Virus record (IMG/VR): IMGVR_UViG_3300019360_000017
Coordinates: 1-50,298 of that record
DNA: 50,298 bases
DNA from: a virus
Strand: one strand, 5' to 3'
The notes below the pieces were generated by a model that ran no database searches, was not told the origin of the DNA, and saw nothing but the letters and a program-made list of their open reading frames with translations. Shown here piece by piece: positions 7,323-13,744 of the stretch. A program made the position numbers and the translations under genes. Each line of letters opens with the position of its first letter. Position 1 is the first letter of the stretch.

Positions 7323-7439
7323 AAACATATTGCCGATCTCATACCAATAGTTCATCGTCCATTTGGCCGACGCGATCCCGCATTCGGACGCCGTCCCGCC
7401 GGGCGACTTGTCCGCCAAACCGCGACTTTTCCTCTCGAA

Positions 7440-7550
7440 GTGGTTGACTAGTGGTTGACCGCCTACGCCTTAGTGGTCTGACCTATTGAGGTGGGGAATC
7501 TGTATCAGTACTAGTGTTCTAGTGTACTAATACATTAATACAATGCGATA
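7440..7550. other. Iteron-like repeats next to AT-rich DNA, possible origin
   Basis: GTGGTTGAC occurs at 7440 and 7451, and a degenerate GTGGTCTGAC at 7473. Right after lies unusually AT-rich DNA (7500-7550) with tandem 8-mers ACTAGTGT, TCTAGTGT, ACTAATAC and ATTAATAC. Iterons plus an AT-rich unwinding element are classic for origins; no function is shown here. Confidence 0.4.
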
Positions 7551-8010
7551 GAGCGGTCACCCTGCCACGGGGCGAAAGTGACGGTCCGCCAGCGCGCGCC
7601 GCCTCAAGGCAGGCGAAGGGTCTGTATGTGAGACTTTGTAATCGGTTGCAGTGCTGTATTTTCAGTAGTTTAGCGTCATTTGATGGGGTCGAGTCCGATA
7701 AGCGCCATTATGCTAACTCTCCTCACTTTCGCCTCTCGATCGTGCCTTCGCCCTGATACGCGCCGACGCAAGGCCAAGCCCCCAGGGCACCCCCTCGCCG
7801 GCCACCGGGCAGCGCCCGCGAGGAACGGTCCCCGCTCGCCAAAAAATTCTTACAGAACGCTAGAGGTCATACCACTTGTCAGGTCGCGAAGTGGTTGCGC
7901 GGTCAGGAGGTTGGCGCGGGAGGCCTCGACAGCGCGGCGTCCGCGAGCCAAGGCAAGCGGTTCGGCGGGATCACGGGCGCGCTGAAGCCCCTTCCAAGCC
8001 CCTTCCGGTG

Positions 8011-8262
8011 CGTGACGGAAGTGACGGAGGGCCTTTCTTGCGTCACGTTGACAGGATGCGATTTTCTTAATGTTTTGGCCGGTTCGTGGGGCAATGTGGT
8101 GAATGACGCAGTTTTCCCAAACTCTCGCGCGTGAGTCTCTCCTATAGGGACTTCTGGCGAATTGCGTCATTCACCACATTGCCCCACGAACCGGCCAAAA
8201 CATTAAGAAAATCGCATCCTGTCAGGATGACGCCCGAAAACCCCTCCGTCACTTGCGTCACG
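8011..8262. repeat. 100-bp inverted repeat, inner 62 bp perfect
   Basis: Arms 8011-8110 and 8163-8262 have equal length with no indels. 8049-8110 is the exact reverse complement of 8163-8224. The outer 38 bp are about two-thirds identical. The spacer 8111-8162 contains ACTC-N8-GAGT and CCTATAGG. Transcription would give a very stable hairpin, and the DNA could extrude a cruciform. Confidence 0.9.
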
Positions 8263-8431
8263 ATCGCATCGGCGTGCGGTCGAATGCGCCGCAGGCCTCT
8301 GTCCCGGATGCCGCGCAGAGGCCCCTGGACGCCGCCGTACGCGACGATCGACCGGCAGCCCGCGGTCTTCCTATGGCCCCGTCACTTTCTAAAGTTTACA
8401 GGCGCGTGGAACGCTTCATCACGCACGGCGC

Positions 8432-8475
8432 GAGTGACATAGAGCTTTATCAAACCTGACAGGAATCTTTGTCAG
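8432..8475 (+). promoter_or_regulatory. Operator/promoter region of the replication operon
   Basis: GAGTGACAT (8432-8440) repeats the 9-mer at the leftward promoter. CTGACA-N8-TGTCAG (8456-8475) is a perfect 6-bp inverted repeat and contains the 14-mer shared with 968-981. The ATG at 8519 is 43 nt downstream. Confidence 0.5.
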
Positions 8476-8518
8476 CCCATCTCACCGGTCGCGCTGGAAT
8501 ATGCGATGGTGAGATCCC

Positions 8519-8635
8519 ATGCGCGCACGCCTGAAAGCCGTGATCTGCTGGTGCCTCGCCGGCCTGCCGTGGGCGTGGTGGCCGTGGGCGTCACGGCTCG
8601 TGTGTCGCCTGTGGCCCGGATTCCGCGATGCCTGA
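8519..8635 (+). CDS. Trp-rich 38-aa hydrophobic peptide overlapping the primase start
   Basis: Reads MRARLKAVICWCLAGLPWAW and ends WPGFRDA, with six Trp in 38 residues and one hydrophobic helix. It overlaps the primase ATG by 8 nt (ATGCCTGA), as in translationally coupled pairs. GGTGAG precedes the start. It may be a leader peptide or a tiny membrane protein. Too short for a confident call. Confidence 0.4.
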   Translation: MRARLKAVICWCLAGLPWAWWPWASRLVCRLWPGFRDA

Positions 8636-10871
8636 CCTCCTGCGTGCCTTTCCCGACGCGACACGATCCGGCCACGGCTGGACGGCGCGCTGTCCCGCCC
8701 ACGACGATGCGCATGCCTCACTGAGCCTCGCGCGGAGCGACGCGGGCGGCTGGCTCCTGCATTGTCATGCCGGCTGCCCCGCCGAGGTCATCGTCCGCGT
8801 CGTGGGCTTGACGATGCGAGACCTGATGCCCTCACGACCTCCTGACGAGCCCTGCACACCGGGCCTGCTCGGCCCCGTCGTCACCACCTACACGTATCGC
8901 GACGCGGACGGCACCGTGTGCTTCCACGTCGATCGCTTCGCGCCGCCGGGCGGCGGGAAGACCTTCCGCCCGCGGCGCCCCGATGGTGCGCGGACGCTCG
9001 ACGGCGTCCGACGTGTCGTCTATCGCCTGAACGAACTGGTCAGCAGAGACGCCGTGCTCGTGTGCGAGGGCGAAAAAGATTGCGACACGGCGTGGGCCGT
9101 GGGCCTCCCGGCCACGACGAACGTGGGCGGCGCCGGCAAATGGACCGACGCCGACACCCAACAGCTCCTCGCCGCCCGTGTGCGACAGGTCGTGATCCTT
9201 CCCGATGCGGACGCGCCCGGTCGTCAGCACGCCGTGCGTGTCGCGGAGTCGTGCGCGGCCGCCGGCCTGCGCGTGCGCATCGTGGAGCTGCCGGGCTGCC
9301 CGGACAAGGAAGACCTGACGTGGTGGCTCGCGCACGGCCACACGGTCGCTGAGTTGCGTGCCCTGGCGCGGGAGGCACGCCACTACGCGGCGACCGGGCG
9401 GCGGCTCGCGGCGCCGGCGGCGCCACCGCGCGCGTCAGCCGGGCGCTGGTTGGCCGAGGTCGAGCGTGAGCGCGTGACGTGGTTGTGGCCGCTGCGCCTC
9501 GCGCGTGGGAAGTACATCCTGCTCGCGGGCGATCCCGGCACCGGCAAGACCTTTGTCAGCCTCGATGTGGCCGCACGGATCACCACCGGCCGTGCGTTTC
9601 CGGACGGCCATCCGGCGCCGCTCGGCACGGTCGTCATCATGACCGCGGAAGACGGCCTCGCGGACACCATTCGGCCGCGCATCGAAGACCTCGGCGGCGA
9701 TCCCCGACGCATCTTCGTGCTGGAGGGCGTGACGGACGCCAACGGCCGTCATCCCTTCCGACTCGCGCGGGACGTGGATCTGCTGGCACAGATCATGGAC
9801 GACGTGAAGCCGGCCCTGGTCATCATCGATCCCATTACGGCCTATCTCGGACCGGTGGATAGCTTCAAGGATGCCGAGGTGCGCGCCGTCCTCGAACCGG
9901 TCATGAAACTGCTGGAGGCCACGGGCGCGTGCCTCTTGGCGATCGCGCACCTGAGCAAGAGTACCCAGCGGATGGCGCTGCATCGGCCCGGCGGGTCCGT
10001 GGCGTTCGTCGCCGCGGCGCGGCTCGTGCACGCCGTCGCCCGCGATCCGCAGGACGTCGGCCGCAGCATCCTCGCGCCCTTGAAGACGAACCTGTGCGCC
10101 CCCGCACCGTTGCTGGCCTTTCGTCTCACCGAGGGCGTCCTGACCTGGGAGCCCGATCCGGTCGAAGGACTCGACGCGGAGACGCTCCTCGCGCCGCCGG
10201 ACCCGCACGAGCAGCAGGACCGCAAGGACGCGGAAGGCGTCATCCGCGAGTTGCTGGAGACGCAGGAGTGGCCCCTGGACGCCAAGATCGCGATCGAGGC
10301 CGCCAAGGCGCATGGCGTACCTGAGCGCACGATGCGCTGGACCGCCAAACGACTCGGCGTGCGCATCAGTCGCGTGGGCTTTGGGCGCGGCGGGCGATGG
10401 CTGTGGTTTCGTCCATCCACGCGTGCCGGCTCCGCACCACCGATCGACAGCGGGACACCCGATCGGCTGACGAGTACGGGTACTGAACGTACGTACAGAG
10501 AGTTAGATCCTGAGATTGCCCCTATGAAGACGATCCGCCAGATTCCCTCGGAAATAACCATAGAGGCCATAGCGGCAAGGACGCATGATCTTGCCCCGAT
10601 GATTACCCCTATGTCACATGTTGAGGACAATCCCAGGGCCTTTGAGTGTGGCCATAGCGGCAAGCATCAAGAGATCGCCGCTATGGCCGCTATGGAAAAT
10701 GCTGAGGATTTCTCACTCTCTCCTCCCATAGCGGCAATCACCACGATACATACAAGTACTGTACGTACGCCTACAAGCGTACGTCGGCTCGTGAGTACCC
10801 CACCCTACGCGATTGAGGGGACGGAGGGCGTGGACTTCGAGGAGTTCGACCTTGACGACCACGGTCTTTGA
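8628..10871 (+). CDS. Phage primase-helicase: zinc finger, TOPRIM and RepA/RecA-like ATPase, 747 aa
   Basis: An N-terminal zinc-finger candidate uses C22, H25, C46 and C50 (RCPAHDD, HCHAGC). A TOPRIM core follows (VLVCEGEKDCDTAW near 143, ILPDADAPGRQHA near 192). A RecA-like AAA_25 ATPase starts near 290 with Walker A GDPGTGKTF (~301-309), MTAEDG and Walker B LVIIDPITAYLG. A winged-helix-like segment (AAKAHGVPERTMRWTAKRLG) comes next. The last ~130 residues are low-complexity and carry repeated DNA (10558-10737). It probably primes and unwinds phage DNA. The start is fixed by overlap with the 38-aa ORF. Confidence 0.9.
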   Translation: MPDLLRAFPDATRSGHGWTARCPAHDDAHASLSLARSDAGGWLLHCHAGCPAEVIVRVVGLTMRDLMPSRPPDEPCTPGLLGPVVTTYTYRDADGTVCFHVDRFAPPGGGKTFRPRRPDGARTLDGVRRVVYRLNELVSRDAVLVCEGEKDCDTAWAVGLPATTNVGGAGKWTDADTQQLLAARVRQVVILPDADAPGRQHAVRVAESCAAAGLRVRIVELPGCPDKEDLTWWLAHGHTVAELRALAREARHYAATGRRLAAPAAPPRASAGRWLAEVERERVTWLWPLRLARGKYILLAGDPGTGKTFVSLDVAARITTGRAFPDGHPAPLGTVVIMTAEDGLADTIRPRIEDLGGDPRRIFVLEGVTDANGRHPFRLARDVDLLAQIMDDVKPALVIIDPITAYLGPVDSFKDAEVRAVLEPVMKLLEATGACLLAIAHLSKSTQRMALHRPGGSVAFVAAARLVHAVARDPQDVGRSILAPLKTNLCAPAPLLAFRLTEGVLTWEPDPVEGLDAETLLAPPDPHEQQDRKDAEGVIRELLETQEWPLDAKIAIEAAKAHGVPERTMRWTAKRLGVRISRVGFGRGGRWLWFRPSTRAGSAPPIDSGTPDRLTSTGTERTYRELDPEIAPMKTIRQIPSEITIEAIAARTHDLAPMITPMSHVEDNPRAFECGHSGKHQEIAAMAAMENAEDFSLSPPIAAITTIHTSTVRTPTSVRRLVSTPPYAIEGTEGVDFEEFDLDDHGL
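10558..10737. repeat. CCATAGCGGCAA repeats inside the primase gene
   Basis: Perfect CCATAGCGGCAA occurs at 10567, 10652 and 10726. Inverted GCCGCTATGG occurs at 10677 and 10686, and a degenerate CCATAGAGGC at 10558. They encode poorly structured, Ala/Ile/Met-rich protein. Iterons inside a replication gene recall the lambda origin within O. Confidence 0.6.
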
Positions 10872-11163
10872 TCCCCCGCTCACGCGGGACGACCTGTGGC
10901 AGTGCCGCGAGGCGGCCCTGGCGAGTCCGGCCTATCCCGTGCTCCTGGCGGCCTGGAAGCGAGGGGTCGAGATCAGCCTGACGCTGCAAGGCGGCCTCCT
11001 TGTCACGCCCCGTGGCGCCATGACGGCCGCGGAGCTGGCGATCCTGCGGCAGTGGCCGCACGCCACGCGCATGCTCGTCGCGTTCGCCACGGCGGATCGT
11101 GTCGCGGAACGTTGGCGGCGGGAGACGCTGACGCCGCGCCATCCGCTGCGGGTGGTCGGATGA
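10852..11163 (+). CDS. Hypothetical protein, TubC_N/docking-like, 103 aa, TTG start
   Basis: GAGGAG lies 7 nt before TTG at 10852, inside the end of the primase gene. The pattern AAWKRGVEISLTLQGGLLVT, PRGAMTAAELAILRQW and HATRMLVAF (helix, two strands, then two helices) resembles the small 'docking'-like domain found in front of phage and plasmid primase/polymerase proteins. That assignment is tentative. Its stop overlaps the next start (ATGA), so this is a tightly coupled replication-operon gene. Confidence 0.65.
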   Translation: MTTTVFDPPLTRDDLWQCREAALASPAYPVLLAAWKRGVEISLTLQGGLLVTPRGAMTAAELAILRQWPHATRMLVAFATADRVAERWRRETLTPRHPLRVVG

Positions 11164-11405
11164 TCCGCGCGGCTGGCCCTCGGCTGCGTCGCGTGTACGA
11201 CGACCACGAAGTCCGGCGGCGGCTGCGCGTGCTCTGTCAGCGCGCGGGGTCGCAGCGGGCCTGTGCGGCGTGGTACGGCATCCCGGCCACCGTCATCAGC
11301 ACGGTCCTGCGCGGGGCCGCGCCCTCCGCGCGCATCCTCGCGATCGTAGGGCTCGACCGTGTGACGCGCTATGTCGATCGCGAGCGTGGAGGCTGGCAGG
11401 AATGA
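11160..11405 (+). CDS. Small HTH (Cro/CI-like) DNA-binding protein, 81 aa
   Basis: Residues about 17-58 read VRRRLRVLCQRAGSQRACAA then WYGIPATVISTVLRGAAPSA and RILAIVGL. This is the common phage helix-turn-helix pattern in which G-S-Q-x-x-x-A-x-x-x-G-I-x-x-x-x-I-S-x-V-L-R-G forms the HTH. ATGA overlap with the preceding stop fixes the start. It is the best candidate in the window for a transcriptional regulator of the phage, although its location in the replication operon differs from a classic repressor locus. Confidence 0.7.
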   Translation: MIRAAGPRLRRVYDDHEVRRRLRVLCQRAGSQRACAAWYGIPATVISTVLRGAAPSARILAIVGLDRVTRYVDRERGGWQE

Positions 11406-11427
11406 CACGGGCTCGAAAGGAGTCATG

Positions 11428-11655
11428 ATGGAGAAACCCAAGCTCCGACGTGGATTCAACGCCATCTCGCCTGAGCGTCAGCGCGAGATCGCCAGCCTGG
11501 GCGGCCGCGCCGTTCACGAACAAGGCAAAGCGCCGGAGTGGCCGACGCGGGCGGACGCCATTCGGTACGGCCGGCAAGGCGGACTGGCGAGTGGACGGGC
11601 CAAGCGGCAGCGGCGGGCCGCCACCGCGACCGACGAGACAGCGGACCTCATCTGA
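11428..11655 (+). CDS. KGG-repeat (YciG/Con-10-like) small protein, 75 aa
   Basis: Contains RGFNAISPERQREIASLGGR and AVHEQGKAPEWPTRADA followed by GRQGGLASG. This is the stress-induced KGG repeat pattern (G-F-x-x-M/I-x-x-E-R-x-x-x-I-A-S-x-G-G-x-A-x-H), widespread in soil bacteria and phages, here with LGG in place of KGG in the first repeat. Two ATGs are adjacent (11425 and 11428); AAGGAG spaces best with the second. The basic C-terminus suggests nucleic-acid contact. Role unknown. Confidence 0.8.
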   Translation: MEKPKLRRGFNAISPERQREIASLGGRAVHEQGKAPEWPTRADAIRYGRQGGLASGRAKRQRRAATATDETADLI

Positions 11656-11670
11656 AAAATTCTTTGATCG

Positions 11671-11710
11671 GCGGCCGATGAAAATCGGCCGCTGAACCGT
11701 CTCTTAGGTA
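11671..11710 (+). promoter_or_regulatory. Conserved element A before the late operon (CCGAT-N18-CGTCTCT)
   Basis: CCGAT at 11675-11679 and CGTCTCT at 11698-11704 have the same 18-nt spacing as at 37797-37768 (-) and 1929-1900 (-). Here the first box also forms a perfect 9-bp hairpin with a GAAA loop (11671-11692). The other copies lack that full hairpin, so the sequence, not the fold, is conserved. It probably promotes the structural operon. Confidence 0.6.
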
Positions 11711-11935
11711 ATGACCCTTGAGACGTGGATCGGACACGATGACCTCCTGGCGTTCTGCGCGGTCTGGTTGGGATGCGGAGGCGTCGGTGCCTTGATGCTG
11801 CAAGAACCGGCCTGCGCCACAGGGCCGTTCGACGAACCCCGCCCCCGTGGGTGGTGGCGGATTCCGTGCGGCGCGCTGGGCGGCGTCCTCACGCTGTGCC
11901 TGGGCCTTGCACGGCTACGTTCGCAGCGACCGTAG
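11711..11935 (+). CDS. Small two-TM membrane protein, 74 aa
   Basis: Two hydrophobic segments (LLAFCAVWLGCGGVGALML and PCGALGGVLTLCLGLARL) flank a Pro/Arg-rich loop. It is the first gene after element A. No convincing Shine-Dalgarno is present, and the ATG lies only 7 nt after the CGTCTCT box. The transcript may therefore be leaderless, or translation may really begin further on. A holin-like lysis role is possible from size and topology, with no direct support. Confidence 0.5.
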   Translation: MTLETWIGHDDLLAFCAVWLGCGGVGALMLQEPACATGPFDEPRPRGWWRIPCGALGGVLTLCLGLARLRSQRP

Positions 11936-11937
11936 CG

Positions 11938-12468
11938 ATGCCTGCCGGTCCTGATGATCCGCACGTCGCCTGTTGGCTGTGTGGCGTCCTGTCCCGCGTG
12001 TACGATGACGACTACCGTGAGACGGTTCTGACATGGGATGACGTGGGCGTGCATCTCCGGGCCACCCACGGCCTGACACACATCTCGGCCACCGTCACCG
12101 ACGCCGATCGCCACACACTCGCCCTGCTGGTGACGCATCCGAGCGCCCACAACAGGACACCGCCACCATCCTTGCCTCTCCTGCTGAACATCAACAACGT
12201 CGTGACGCAGATTCATGGCCGCGGGCCGGACGGCACGCTGGCCCTCATTCAAATGCTGCTCCTCTTGGGTGGGGAGCGGTTGCACATCGTGCGCCTGTCC
12301 ATGCCGCAGCCGGAATTGTGCGTGATCGTGAGCGGTACTCCGACGTGGGAGGACGGGCCGAATCCACTCGCGACCCTGCTCACGGGCCAGAAGATCTTTG
12401 GAAAGGCCATCTACGGCCGCGAGGGCCGCGATTTCACCCTCACAGACGCGATCGTGTCGCGCGATTGA
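11938..12468 (+). CDS. Hypothetical protein with C2H2-like zinc-finger N-terminus, 176 aa
   Basis: The N-terminus contains VACWLCG followed about 26 residues later by HLRATHG, a CxxC...HxxxxH arrangement like a single zinc finger. The C-terminal 90 residues are beta/alpha (LPLLLNINNVVTQIHGRGPD, ALIQMLLLLGGERLHIVRLS, ELCVIVSGTPTWEDG). Start 11938 is 2 nt after the previous stop. Position at the head of the late operon suggests a packaging or late-regulatory accessory protein; I do not recognise the family. Confidence 0.6.
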   Translation: MPAGPDDPHVACWLCGVLSRVYDDDYRETVLTWDDVGVHLRATHGLTHISATVTDADRHTLALLVTHPSAHNRTPPPSLPLLLNINNVVTQIHGRGPDGTLALIQMLLLLGGERLHIVRLSMPQPELCVIVSGTPTWEDGPNPLATLLTGQKIFGKAIYGREGRDFTLTDAIVSRD

Positions 12469-12588
12469 TACCGCCGCGCTTCCATCCTCCCGTCGCTCCT
12501 CAGACAATCCCCCCAGCACCGACCCGTTCCGTTGACGGGCGGCTCCTCCCGATCGACGGAGGTGGCACGCGGGTCGGTGCGTGTTCCC

Positions 12589-13038
12589 ATGACCGCACTC
12601 ACGCAGGATGCCTCACTGACCGCGGACGAACGCGCCTGCGCGGACCTACGACGTCGCGGCTGGCGCCCGGACCAGATCGCCCGACATCTCGGCGTCGATC
12701 GCGAGATCGTGCGTGAGCACCTGTTCGCCGCTCGCAAGAAGGGCGCGTTGCAGGATACGGCGGCGCTCCTCGATCATCTCGCCGTGCCGCTGGCGATTGA
12801 CAACGTGATCGAACAGCTCATGGCCGGCGACGTGCCGACGTCGCTCGAAGTCCTGAAGGGCCGCGGGCACCTGCGGCAGCACACGCGGCAGGACGGGACG
12901 GCGGGCGGCCCGACGATGATGGCGTTGCAACTCAAGATCGAGATGCCGGCGGGCGCCTCCGTGGTCGAACCGGACGCCCTGATCGGTCAGGTTGTTGGCG
13001 TGCCGCGCGTCGTCGCCGCCGCCGCTGACACGGAGTAA
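12589..13038 (+). CDS. terS: Probable small terminase subunit (HTH protein), 149 aa
   Basis: Residues ~10-50 carry a helix-turn-helix (ADLRRRGWRPDQIARHLGVD followed by REIVREHLFAARKKG) resembling the DNA-recognition domain of small terminases. A helical middle segment (AVPLAIDNVIEQLMAGDVPT) could support ring assembly. It lies one gene before the large terminase. The start is uncertain: ATG 12589 lacks a clear Shine-Dalgarno, and an in-frame TTG at 12532 would add 19 residues. The assignment is by motif plus position. Confidence 0.6.
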   Translation: MTALTQDASLTADERACADLRRRGWRPDQIARHLGVDREIVREHLFAARKKGALQDTAALLDHLAVPLAIDNVIEQLMAGDVPTSLEVLKGRGHLRQHTRQDGTAGGPTMMALQLKIEMPAGASVVEPDALIGQVVGVPRVVAAAADTE

Positions 13039-13132
13039 GCCACGACACGCGGTCGGGTCTGAGCTGGCGGCTCGCCGATCGCACACATCCACCTGAACGG
13101 GGTCCAGCCGCCGGAGCGCGGCAGGCCCCGAC

Positions 13133-13744
13133 GTGCCCGTTCTCGCCCTTCAGCCCCCGCGTGCTCGCCCCACGGGCGTTCGTCTGATTGACGATCTCGT
13201 GGGGCCAGACCCGGACCGGCTTCCGCGTCCCCCCACACCGCGCCCGGCGGTGATGCGTGCCGCCACGCCGTACGAAACGAACGTCCAGCCGGCGGTGCTG
13301 GGGCTCCGACGTGCGCTCGCGCCGATCGCGAAGGCCATCGTTCCAGATCCCACCGATCCGACGATCTACGTCCATCCGCTGGGAATGGCGAGCGGCCCGG
13401 CGCGGCGTGGCGTGGGCGCGGCGGCACGCGGGATCGGGGATCTCCTGGATGACGCGCTCCGCGGTCTGCGCGCGACCGGCGACGACGCGATCGAGGTCGT
13501 CGATCCGCGCGCGGCCACAGCGGCCGTGAATGCGTCCGGCGAGAGCGCCGCGTCGTTGGAAGCGCTGGGGCGCCGTGCGTGGGAACAGCAGACCGGCCGT
13601 CGTCTGGTGCGCCTCGATCGTGGCGGCCGAGAGACACCGTGGATCGGCGAGCCGGGCGACGTGCGCGCCAACCCCGGTGAACGCATCGGCTATCGGCATC
13701 CGGACGGGCGCTTTGAAGAGATCACGCGCGGACGGAGTCGCTGA
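13133..13744 (+). CDS. Hypothetical late protein between terminase genes, 203 aa
   Basis: Pro-rich N-terminus, then a segment of repeated small residues (MASGPARRGVGAAARGIGDL) and a C-terminal Gly/Arg-rich region (RRLVRLDRGGRETPWIGEPG, GYRHPDGRFEEI). It starts at GTG 13133 with GGCAGG 7 nt upstream. The stop overlaps the large terminase ATG by one base (TGATG), so translation is coupled. The look, with a disordered N-half and a short C-terminal domain, resembles the other Pro/Ala-rich virion-associated proteins of this phage. Function unknown. Confidence 0.65.
   Translation: MPVLALQPPRARPTGVRLIDDLVGPDPDRLPRPPTPRPAVMRAATPYETNVQPAVLGLRRALAPIAKAIVPDPTDPTIYVHPLGMASGPARRGVGAAARGIGDLLDDALRGLRATGDDAIEVVDPRAATAAVNASGESAASLEALGRRAWEQQTGRRLVRLDRGGRETPWIGEPGDVRANPGERIGYRHPDGRFEEITRGRSR

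Larger units (their letters stand above)
7252..8518. other. Divergent control region and putative replication origin, no gene
   Basis: This 1.27-kb stretch separates the leftward (from 7251) and rightward (from 8519) operons. It holds a 16-bp palindrome, three copies of GAGTGACAT, iteron-like GTGGTTGAC repeats beside an AT-rich patch, and a 100-bp inverted repeat, each listed separately. Open frames crossing the inverted repeat have no ribosome sites and mirror each other across the two arms. No repressor gene was found. Confidence 0.6.

Noticed and set aside
7660-7710. tRNA-like GGGGTCGAGTCCG segment
   Set aside because: T-arm does not pair properly and no anticodon or acceptor stem can be drawn.
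7850-8442. Open frames in the inverted repeat reading RKSHPV on both strands
   Set aside because: They exist because the arms are complementary; differences between arms are all amino-acid changing and there is no ribosome site.
9435-10313. Minus-strand open frame opposite the primase
   Set aside because: Overlaps conserved ATPase motifs on the plus strand and has no independent evidence.
11671-11692. Hairpin as a terminator of the replication operon
   Set aside because: No T-run follows on the plus strand, and the equivalent positions in the two other copies of the element do not keep the full stem.
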